Shown here piece after piece: positions 1 to 4,912 of a DNA stretch of 5,316 bases (position 1 is the first letter of the stretch; each line of letters begins with the position of its first letter). The notes below the pieces were generated by a model. It saw only the letters and a list, made by a program, of their open reading frames with translations. It ran no database searches and had not been told where the DNA came from. The position numbers were made by a program, and so were the translations under genes. Origin of the DNA: Rickettsia typhi (GTDB taxonomy: Bacteria; Pseudomonadota; Alphaproteobacteria; Rickettsiales; UBA1997); the NCBI GenBank assembly GCA_945874115.1, contig CAMCFD010000094.1, positions 1 through 5,316 on the forward strand, given 5' to 3'.

Positions 1-1
1 A

Positions 2-91
2 GATGAAATGGCGCCGCCAGCTGTTGCTGCACATCCGGCATTGGGCGGCGGCGAGGGAGCGGCTTTTCCTAATCTAGGCAGAACTCCTTAA
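2..91 (+). CDS. C-terminal end of an unidentified protein (partial)
   Basis: The frame is open from the left edge and ends in TAA at 89-91, giving 29 residues that begin DEMAPPAVAAHPALGGG and end PNLGRTP. The tail is rich in Ala, Pro and Gly and looks like a flexible C-terminus rather than a folded domain; I do not recognise the family. Positions 1-70 are about 64% GC by hand count, far above the rest of the window. The frame contains an inverted repeat (CGCCGCC at 12-18, GGCGGCG at 44-50). The complementary strand is also open through most of this stretch but has no ATG, and a TAA lies just before it, so plus-strand coding is preferred. With only 29 codons, this could be a chance open frame. 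No clear Rho-independent terminator follows; the nearest hairpin (160-187) lacks a T-run. Confidence 0.35.
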   Translation, partial: DEMAPPAVAAHPALGGGEGAAFPNLGRTP

Positions 92-177
92 TTGTCTTTG
101 CATTAAAATAGAATTAAACTTGCCCCAAGCATGACGGTTTTGCGAACCACACCCCAACTTTCATGTAAAATTAAAGT

Positions 178-206
178 TTGACATGAATATAAATTAACCG
201 CTTAAT
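178..206 (+). promoter_or_regulatory. Candidate sigma70-type promoter facing right
   Basis: A perfect TTGACA (178-183) is followed after 17 bases by CTTAAT (201-206, four of six matches to TATAAT). A transcript would start near 213 and run into the unexplained stretch at 220-487. No start codon with a ribosome binding site follows. The -35 box overlaps the right arm (181-187) of a small inverted repeat, TTCATGT/ACATGAA. In AT-rich DNA such matches arise by chance. Confidence 0.25.
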
Positions 207-219
207 CACACTTTCAAAA

Positions 220-487
220 CTCTCTTCGCGATTCATGCCTTAGAAGATTGAGACACGAGAGAGTCGCCATTAGAATTTGCTACAGCCGCTACAGAATACT
301 CTTTAGGAGTCGATGCGGCAAAATCTTCCCTCTTGCGGCACGAACAAACTCAGCGCCAGCAACCTGAACTTCCTGCAAAACTTGTGAAATTGCCACTAAT
401 GCGCACCAGCTAAAAAAATAATCTAGCCAAATTGTAAATTGCCTGGGAGAAAAATTTGCGATCACCCACAAATTAGACGCGGATAAT
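220..487. other. Unexplained GC-richer non-coding stretch, possibly a structured RNA or decayed gene
   Basis: The non-coding region 92-598 contains this stretch, whose GC is about 48% over 241-410 by hand count against roughly a third in most of the window. It is open in several frames on both strands. On the minus strand there is one frame at 471-289 and another at 349-233 that includes REDFAASTPKEYSVAAV. On the plus strand there is a frame at 248-417. None has a convincing start or ribosome binding site. A hairpin with ACTCTCT/AGAGAGT arms (219-225 and 258-264) is followed, read on the minus strand, by TTTT. Weak promoter-like sequences flank it on both sides and point inward. A non-coding RNA, a frameshifted gene remnant or a repeat copy would all fit. 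I cannot assign a family, and the rest of 92-598 shows nothing else I can support. Confidence 0.25.
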
Positions 488-493
488 CTCTTC

Positions 494-522
494 TCTATAA
501 ACTTTTATACCCCATTTTACAA
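494..522 (-). promoter_or_regulatory. Weak candidate promoter facing left
   Basis: On the minus strand TTGTAA (522-517) and TATAGA (499-494) are separated by 17 bases, each matching four of six consensus positions. A transcript would begin near 487 and read into the GC-richer stretch. It is listed because of its position opposite the plus-strand candidate at 178-206; alone it is not strong evidence. Confidence 0.2.
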
Positions 523-598
523 GTATTTTTGAAGGAAAATTCGAGGTATAAATAGCTTCTCTGACATAACATCTCATCAAACAAAAAACCCACAAAAC

Positions 599-637
599 AA
601 AAAAGCTCGAGTGATAAAAACCACTCGAGCTTTTTTT
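599..637 (-). terminator. Rho-independent terminator of the beta-barrel gene, symmetric
   Basis: A perfect 9-bp stem GCTCGAGTG/CACTCGAGC (605-613 and 622-630) closes an 8-base loop. It is bounded by an A-run (599-604) and a T-run (631-637), so the hairpin ends in a U-tract whichever strand is transcribed. It lies about 22 bases beyond the stop codon of the minus-strand outer-membrane protein gene and is almost certainly its terminator. It could also stop rightward transcription coming from 1-598. Confidence 0.88.
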
Positions 638-659
638 AAAACTTACACTAAATCACAAA

Positions 660-1316
660 CTAGAAGTGATAAGCAACTGTAAGCTTAAATACATCAATTT
701 GGTTTTTAATGCGAAATCCAGGTGTTCTGGCGTTAAGCAATGAAGATGATTTGAAATCTTGAGTATTATATTCAATACCTAAAGTTGCTTTGTCATTAAG
801 ATGAGACAACAAGCCGATTCCATAGAAATAAGCATAAGCTCTTCCTGATGTATCGCGAGGATGACCCTCTCCAGTTGCATCAACGTGGCTAAGTCTATAA
901 CCAAGACGCGACACACCATTAGTAAAATACACCGCAGTGTTGTCGTTAATATCATAACCGATGTCTAATTTAGCACCATATCTGTTATTAAACGCAACAG
1001 AAGCACCTTCGCCATTTTCCTCAATAACAGAAGAGTCATAAGATTTTGTACCAATTCTTTCTAAGAAAACTCCGGGAGCCAAAAACACATTTCCACCAAC
1101 ATTAATGGCATATTTATAGTCAAGGCCTAGGCTATTTTGACTATCTCCATATTTTTGACCAGCAAACTTGTTACTTCTATCTTGATTCAAGTGCTCAACA
1201 GAAGCTTTTTGAATACTGATACCAGCATAGCCTCCTTCTGTTTTTGCATAAGAAGACGAAAGTGTTATAAGAGAAACAACCGCAACAGCTGAAATTTTAG
1301 AAATAAATTTTTTCAT
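660..1316 (-). CDS. Small outer-membrane beta-barrel protein, secreted
   Basis: The 218-residue product begins with a Sec signal peptide: MKK, a hydrophobic core at about residues 8-19, and a probable cleavage after Ala24 (motif S-Y-A). The mature protein alternates polar and hydrophobic residues in short segments (for example GGYAGISIQ, AKLDIGYDI, ATLGIEY), separated by polar loops. It ends KLTVAYHF, a terminal Phe beta-signal of the kind the BAM complex recognises. The length (about 194 mature residues) suits an eight-stranded barrel of the OmpA/Opa-like or 'porin family' superfamily. There are no cysteines, no lipobox and no C-terminal peptidoglycan-binding domain. Such proteins in alphaproteobacteria are often abundant surface antigens, but the function of this one is unknown. 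The ATG at 1316 is chosen because the signal peptide starts there; no Shine-Dalgarno is visible in the AT-rich leader. The gene is a single unit with its own terminator. Confidence 0.82.
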   Translation of the reverse strand: MKKFISKISAVAVVSLITLSSSYAKTEGGYAGISIQKASVEHLNQDRSNKFAGQKYGDSQNSLGLDYKYAINVGGNVFLAPGVFLERIGTKSYDSSVIEENGEGASVAFNNRYGAKLDIGYDINDNTAVYFTNGVSRLGYRLSHVDATGEGHPRDTSGRAYAYFYGIGLLSHLNDKATLGIEYNTQDFKSSSLLNARTPGFRIKNQIDVFKLTVAYHF

Positions 1317-1331
1317 AGTTATATTTATTTG

Positions 1332-1361
1332 TTTATATTGAAAAACTGGTCAATAAGTCAA
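1332..1361 (-). promoter_or_regulatory. Proximal promoter candidate for the beta-barrel gene
   Basis: TTGACT (1361-1356) and TATAAA (1337-1332) each match five of six consensus positions and are separated by 18 bases. A start near 1325 would leave a leader of only about 9 nucleotides before the ATG at 1316, too short for a normal ribosome binding site. Use of this promoter would imply nearly leaderless translation. Confidence 0.4.
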
Positions 1362-1411
1362 CCCCGTAAAGATAGAAATTAGAGTTAGGCCTTTCATAAT
1401 TAACATTCTTT

Positions 1412-1439
1412 TTTAAAGATGCAAGGCAAAAAATGTCAA
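1412..1439 (-). promoter_or_regulatory. Distal promoter candidate for the beta-barrel gene
   Basis: A perfect TTGACA (1439-1434) is followed after 16 bases by TTTAAA (1417-1412, four of six matches). Transcription from here would give a leader of roughly 90 nucleotides. Together with the proximal candidate it may form a tandem pair, a common arrangement for strongly expressed surface proteins. Confidence 0.4.
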
Positions 1440-1478
1440 TCTTAAAAATTGTAGCGAAACACTACAAATAATACCGCC

Positions 1479-1612
1479 TTAACTTCAAAATCAGCATTCT
1501 AGGCGAAATATTTTTTAGGATTAAATTTAAAAGAAAAGCCTCCTTTATCAAGATATATAAAAGGGGTTTTTTTACTAAAAAGATGAAGTATAAACGCTGA
1601 TTTCGAAGTTAA
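1479..1612. repeat. 134-bp element with 17-bp terminal inverted repeats and nested stems
   Basis: The left end TTAACTTCAAAATCAGC (1479-1495) is the reverse complement of the right end GCTGATTTCGAAGTTAA (1596-1612) with one mismatch in 17. Inside are two more concentric stems: TTTTTAG/CTAAAAA (1512-1518 with 1575-1581), and a C-rich/G-rich hairpin (1538-1548 with 1557-1567). Both ends finish in TTAA, which is its own reverse complement and could be a duplicated insertion target. The element has no coding capacity and sits in the gap between miaB and the beta-barrel gene. It could be a miniature inverted-repeat (MITE-like) element, a palindromic intergenic repeat, or the structured 3' end of the miaB transcript. 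Whether it recurs elsewhere in the genome cannot be seen from one copy. Confidence 0.5.
1530..1573 (-). terminator. Terminator-like hairpin downstream of miaB
   Basis: Read on the minus strand, the C-rich arm CCCCTTTTAT (1566-1557) pairs with ATAAAGGAGG (1548-1539) with small bulges, closing a short loop. It is followed by a broken T-run (CTTTTCTTTT). On the plus strand the same hairpin is followed by seven T, so it could act both ways. It lies about 160 bases beyond the miaB stop codon and is the best terminator candidate for that transcript, although the imperfect stem lowers confidence. Confidence 0.4.
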
Positions 1613-1646
1613 AATCGCGAAGACCATGCAGGGATATTTTTATCGC

Positions 1647-1674
1647 AAGCGCTAGAAAATAAAAGATCGCGCTT
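1647..1674. repeat. Short inverted repeat beyond the miaB stop
   Basis: AAGCGC (1647-1652) and GCGCTT (1669-1674) flank 16 AT-rich bases. The stem is short and no T-run follows on the minus strand. It may be a minor 3' structure of the miaB message, or chance. Confidence 0.25.
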
Positions 1675-1731
1675 TAGGAAGGAATAAAAAGAATTATTGC
1701 GATATAAATCAAGACTCGCCAGAAACATAAA

Positions 1732-3087
1732 TTATATCAACTCGCCAAATAAGCTGCTTGGGCGCGCATTTAAAATTTTGACATTGGCGATTTGTCCGAA
1801 ATATTTTTGCGCTTCAATTTCGTTTTCAACATCAACAATTACTGATTGCAAATATGGACTTTTCCCCCAAAGTTGAATTTTATCACTTGGTTTTGACGAA
1901 GATTTCGGTGCTTCTTTTTCAAACAAAACCGGAAATATTAAATCTTTATGTTTCTTGTTAAATTCAAATTGTTGCTCGCTTAAAAGTTTTTGCAACTCGG
2001 CCAACCTTTCTTCTTTCACCTTTTCTTCAACTTGCAATTTTGATTCGGCCGAAGGCGTTCCTTGGCGGGGAGAATATTTAAAAGAATAACATTGCGTGAA
2101 GCCAATTTGGCGAACTAAATCCATTGTGTCGGCAAAATCTTGATCGGTTTCACCAGGAAATCCAACAATAAAATCAGAAGACAAACCTAGATCTGGCCTT
2201 GCCCCACGAATTTTTTCAATCACTTTGAAATAATCTTGCCTCGTATGCTTTCGATTCATCATTTTCAAAACATTGTTTGAGCCAGACTGAATTGGAAGAT
2301 GTAAAAATGGCATTAATTTATCAATGTCGCGATGCGCCGCAATCAAGTCATCAGCCATATCGCGCGGATGAGAAGTTGTGTAGCGAATTCTTTTTATCTC
2401 ATCAATTGTCGCAATTTTTTCGATCAATTTCGCTAAACTCGCGGCCTCGCCTTTTTCATCATTTCCGTGGTAGGCGTTAACATTTTGTCCAAGAAAATAA
2501 ATTTCTTTCACGCCTTTATCAGCAAGGCGTCTCGCGTCATCATAAACTTTCATAACATCGCGAGAATATTCAACCCCGCGAGTGTAAGGCACCACGCAAA
2601 AAGTGCAAAATTTATCGCAACCTTCCTGAACCGTAACAAACGAACTTGCGCCAGTTCCGGCTTTTGCTTCAACCAAAAGGTCAAATTTATTATCTGGCGT
2701 AAACTCTAGATTGATTTGTTTTTTCTTGTCGCGCAAAACCTTCCCGACCAAGTCTGGCAAAGTTTGATAGCTTTCTGGTCCAACGATAATATCAACAACA
2801 TTTGAGCGCCTGAAAATTTCTTCACCTTCGGCTTGCGCCACACAACCAGCGACTGCGACAATCATTTGTCCATCTTTTTTTTCTTTATGGGGACGAATTC
2901 TTCCTAAATCAGAAAATAATTTTTCCGACGCTTTTTCGCGAATATGACAAGTGTTGATAATCACCATATCAGCTCCGGCCGGCGTGTCAGAATTTTCATA
3001 GCCAATCGCGTTCATCAAATCTTGCATACGATCAGAATCATAAACATTCATCTGACAACCATATGTTTTCATGTAAAGCTTTTTCAT
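1732..3087 (-). CDS. miaB: MiaB, tRNA-2-methylthio-N6-dimethylallyladenosine synthase
   Basis: MiaB is a radical-SAM methylthiotransferase. It converts i6A at position 37 of tRNAs reading UNN codons to ms2i6A, using two [4Fe-4S] clusters. The 451-residue protein has all three domains at usual length. The N-terminal UPF0004 domain carries cluster cysteines Cys11 (YGCQMN), Cys47 (NTCHIREKA) and Cys82 (AGCVAQ). The radical-SAM core has CxxxCxxC as Cys157, Cys161 and Cys164 (EGCDKFCTFCVVPYTRG), followed by FLGQNVNAY, TTSHP, HLPIQSGS and GFPGET. A C-terminal TRAM domain spans about 380-451. The ATG at 3087 is chosen because it places MKKLYMKTYGCQMN at the conserved N-terminus and has an AAAGGA ribosome binding site. 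In-frame ATGs upstream at 3168 and 3138 would add 17-27 residues not expected in the family. The usual ybeZ/ybeY neighbours are absent here. It follows the methyltransferase gene on the same strand after 183 bases. Confidence 0.97.
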   Translation of the reverse strand: MKKLYMKTYGCQMNVYDSDRMQDLMNAIGYENSDTPAGADMVIINTCHIREKASEKLFSDLGRIRPHKEKKDGQMIVAVAGCVAQAEGEEIFRRSNVVDIIVGPESYQTLPDLVGKVLRDKKKQINLEFTPDNKFDLLVEAKAGTGASSFVTVQEGCDKFCTFCVVPYTRGVEYSRDVMKVYDDARRLADKGVKEIYFLGQNVNAYHGNDEKGEAASLAKLIEKIATIDEIKRIRYTTSHPRDMADDLIAAHRDIDKLMPFLHLPIQSGSNNVLKMMNRKHTRQDYFKVIEKIRGARPDLGLSSDFIVGFPGETDQDFADTMDLVRQIGFTQCYSFKYSPRQGTPSAESKLQVEEKVKEERLAELQKLLSEQQFEFNKKHKDLIFPVLFEKEAPKSSSKPSDKIQLWGKSPYLQSVIVDVENEIEAQKYFGQIANVKILNARPSSLFGELI

Positions 3088-3091
3088 TTTA

Positions 3092-3097
3092 TCCTTT
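3092..3097 (-). promoter_or_regulatory. Ribosome binding site fixing the miaB start
   Basis: AAAGGA lies four bases before the ATG at 3087. It is the only good Shine-Dalgarno in the window and supports this start over the in-frame ATGs further upstream. Confidence 0.7.
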
Positions 3098-3136
3098 AAC
3101 TTTTTTAAATCAGAAATTATTTTTCGCACAAATCCC

Positions 3137-3165
3137 ATAATAAAAATATGAGAATCTCGCAACAA
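3137..3165 (-). promoter_or_regulatory. Candidate miaB promoter
   Basis: TTGTTG (3165-3160) and TATTAT (3142-3137) are separated by 17 bases. The -10 matches five of six positions, the -35 only three. A start near 3130 would give a leader of about 43 nucleotides containing the AAAGGA site. The 183-base gap to the methyltransferase stop leaves room for a separate promoter, and no clear terminator is seen in that gap, so read-through from the upstream gene is also possible. Confidence 0.3.
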
Positions 3166-3270
3166 CACTATTGTCGTCTTTTGTCCTATTTTTGTTTATT
3201 TTTCAATAAAATTGCGCAAAATAGATTTGATATTTCTTGCAATTTGTTAACGGCGCCGAAATAAATTATT

Positions 3271-4053
3271 TTATTTTTTCCAACCAATCATCATCACAAT
3301 TTCGAACTTAACCTTAACAAAACCAGCCTGCGAACCCTCTATTTTAGCATAGTTTTTTAAAATTTCATCTAAAAATTTACGTGTAGCGAATTTTTTAGTG
3401 CGCATAAGTAAAATATTGCCCTGCCCCATATTTTTCAAATCGCTGAGTAATTTCATCGGATTTTCATACTCAACCTCAACAATTTCAAGGCTTGAAACCG
3501 GATTTTTAAATCCCGCTTTTTGCAACAAAGCCGCCGCATTTTTAACGTCAATTGTCGGAATAATTCGTGGAGAAATTCCACCAAAAACCTCATTTTCAGC
3601 CTCAAAAACCGCTTTTCTAAGCGAAAAAAGATTTTCTTCGCCAAAAAAACTGGCGATAAAAACTCCGTCTTTTTTAAGTAATTCGCGAGTTTGCACCAAA
3701 AATTGTTCAACCAAATTAACGTGCTGAAAATTTAAATTGCTGACAATTAAATCGAAACTTTCTTTTTTAAACGGCAAAAATTCGTCATCAGCAACAATTT
3801 GGCAATTTGAAACAAAATTCATTTGGGTTTGAAAAATTTGCTTCACTTTTTTAGTTTTCGCGATAGAATCAGTCAAATGATTGTCAAGCGCCGAAATTTC
3901 GAGACATTTATCAAAATTTGAGTTCAACAATTCAATATTTTCAACAATAAGTTCTGAAATTTCATGATGCAAAAAATTATGTTGCGCAAAATTCTTCGCA
4001 ATTCGCGCGCGATTTTTTCTCAATAATTTGCGATCAAATAATAAATTCACCAT
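3271..4053 (-). CDS. NDUFAF5/BioC-like class I SAM-dependent methyltransferase family protein
   Basis: The 260-residue product matches the alphaproteobacterial family related to mitochondrial complex I assembly factor NDUFAF5 and to BioC. The opening LLFDRKLLRKNRAR (from residue 4) is typical of the family. A Rossmann-like core follows, with ADDEFLPFKKESFDLIVSNLNFQHVN (about 88-113, motifs II/III) split by family-typical loops, and then LKKDGVFIASFFGEENL (about 126-142). The C-terminal half carries the family signature PRIIPTIDVKNAAALLQKAGF (from 162) and LLSDLKNMGQGN (from 202). NDUFAF5 hydroxylates an arginine of the NDUFS7 subunit; whether this bacterial relative does so is inference, and no biotin genes are adjacent. 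Motif I is degenerate: CLEISALDNHLT at about 50-60 lacks the glycines that normally contact SAM. The ATG at 4053 is chosen because LLFDR follows at once; a TTG-started extension would run into comF on the other strand. No Shine-Dalgarno is visible. Confidence 0.83.
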   Translation of the reverse strand: MVNLLFDRKLLRKNRARIAKNFAQHNFLHHEISELIVENIELLNSNFDKCLEISALDNHLTDSIAKTKKVKQIFQTQMNFVSNCQIVADDEFLPFKKESFDLIVSNLNFQHVNLVEQFLVQTRELLKKDGVFIASFFGEENLFSLRKAVFEAENEVFGGISPRIIPTIDVKNAAALLQKAGFKNPVSSLEIVEVEYENPMKLLSDLKNMGQGNILLMRTKKFATRKFLDEILKNYAKIEGSQAGFVKVKFEIVMMIGWKK

Positions 4054-4786
4054 GAAAAAACTTGTTAAAGAAATATTAAATTTAATCTTACCGAATCGCT
4101 GCTTAACTTGCAACGCCATTATAAATCAAGACGATTTATTTTGCCTTGAACATTTCAAAAAACTCGAATTTATAAGCGATCCAAAATGCAAAATTTGTTC
4201 ACATTCTTTTGATTTCGAACAAGATTCAAATCAAGATTTAACTTGCGTAAATTGCTTAAAAACCAAGCCTTCATTTGATTCATCCGTTGCCGTTTTTTCT
4301 TACAACGAAACGATTGCAAAAACTATTTTTAATTTGAAATATTATGACGCCACTTTTTTAAGCAAAAAACTCGGAAAAATATTAGCCGATAATTTAAAAA
4401 ATAAAATCGATAATTACGATATAATCACTTGCGTCGCACTTCATAAAAAACGCCTGAAAAAACGAAAATTTAACCAAAGTGCACTTTTATGTAAAGAAAT
4501 TTTAAAGCACCATAAACACTTAAAATTTTATCCAGATTTACTCGTTCGAACCAAATATAGCGAGGCTCAAGCCCATTTAACACAACAACAGAGAATGAAA
4601 AATTTAGAAACGTCTTTTATTATAAATTCGAAATTTTCTCACAGAATTGCCAACAAAAAAATCTTACTAATTGACGATGTTATGACAACGCAATCAACGG
4701 CTGAAAATTGCTCAAAAGCCTTGAAAAAAGCCAATTGCGGCGATATTAAAGTTGTTGTGATCGCCAAAACAAAATTGAGACATTAG
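4052..4786 (+). CDS. comF: ComF family protein (zinc ribbon plus phosphoribosyltransferase-like domain)
   Basis: The 244-residue product has the standard ComF layout. The N-terminal part opens with LNLILPNRCLTC and carries CxxC pairs at Cys17/20, Cys46/49 and Cys65/68, plus Cys31, consistent with zinc binding. The C-terminal type I phosphoribosyltransferase-like domain contains LKYYDATFLSKKLG (about 95-108), LKKRKFNQSALL (135-146, the family R-x-F-N-Q motif), VRTKYSEAQAHL with RMKNLETSF (165-189), and the PRPP-loop motif ILLIDDVMTTQST (204-216). In naturally competent bacteria ComF helps bring single-stranded DNA into the cytoplasm; in many bacteria the role is unproven. Gln214 replaces the glycine usual after TT. 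The ATG at 4052 is chosen because MKKLVKEILNLILP matches the family start; an in-frame TTG at 4028 would add eight unrelated residues. The gene is divergent from the methyltransferase gene with overlapping start codons and convergent with the amidase gene. No Shine-Dalgarno is visible. Confidence 0.92.
   Translation: MKKLVKEILNLILPNRCLTCNAIINQDDLFCLEHFKKLEFISDPKCKICSHSFDFEQDSNQDLTCVNCLKTKPSFDSSVAVFSYNETIAKTIFNLKYYDATFLSKKLGKILADNLKNKIDNYDIITCVALHKKRLKKRKFNQSALLCKEILKHHKHLKFYPDLLVRTKYSEAQAHLTQQQRMKNLETSFIINSKFSHRIANKKILLIDDVMTTQSTAENCSKALKKANCGDIKVVVIAKTKLRH
4085..4113 (-). promoter_or_regulatory. Candidate promoter of the methyltransferase gene, inside comF
   Basis: TTGCAA (4113-4108) and TAAGAT (4090-4085) are spaced by 17 bases, each matching four of six consensus positions. 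A start near 4078 would leave a leader of about 25 nucleotides. It lies within the first 21 codons of comF on the opposite strand, as it must if the two genes share a start region. I see no equally good plus-strand promoter for comF in 3950-4050. Confidence 0.3.
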
Positions 4787-4867
4787 ATATTGATATATAA
4801 TGTTACTTCCTATTAACAATTAGACTTTCAGGCAAAAAATATTTTGAGGATAAAATTATAGAGCATA

Positions 4868-4881
4868 AATAGTTAACTATT
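4868..4881. repeat. Perfect 14-bp palindrome between convergent genes
   Basis: AATAGTTAACTATT is perfectly self-complementary and lies in the 126-base gap between the stops of comF and the amidase gene. The gap contains no GC-rich hairpin with a T-run, so termination here is not obvious. The palindrome may be a protein-binding site, or chance in AT-rich DNA. Confidence 0.25.
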
Positions 4882-4912
4882 GGTGAAAAATGGTATTAGA
4901 CAAAATTTATAA

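Noticed and set aside
134..187. Small hairpins (GGTT/AACC at 136-148 and TTCATGT/ACATGAA at 160-187) as a terminator for the first gene
   Set aside because: The stems are weak or AT-rich and no T-run follows either one.
289..471. A 60-codon minus-strand open frame with an ATG
   Set aside because: It has no ribosome binding site, no recognisable domain, and shares its DNA with other open frames on both strands. It is treated as part of an unexplained non-coding stretch.
90..487. A divergent or permuted tmRNA gene, suggested by a tag-like GCAAATTCTAATGGC on the minus strand and GGTTCGCAAAACC downstream
   Set aside because: The putative tag does not end in an Ala-Ala-type degradation signal, the T-loop-like sequence lacks the conserved A, and no CCA-ended acceptor stem is found. 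The order of the parts is also wrong.
2277..2709. Two plus-strand open frames inside miaB
   Set aside because: They are antisense to the conserved MiaB radical-SAM core, have no domains or ribosome binding sites, and are shadows of miaB.
3088..3168. A 27-residue N-terminal extension of MiaB
   Set aside because: The conserved family start and the AAAGGA site both point to the ATG at 3087; the extension is Lys-rich and would cover the promoter candidate.
3398..3727. Open frames in other frames across the methyltransferase gene, on both strands
   Set aside because: They are Lys/Phe/Ser-rich shadow translations of the conserved family protein and carry no family motif.
4028..4051. TTG start of comF eight codons upstream
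   Set aside because: The ATG at 4052 is directly followed by the conserved ComF N-terminus, and the extra codons resemble nothing in the family.
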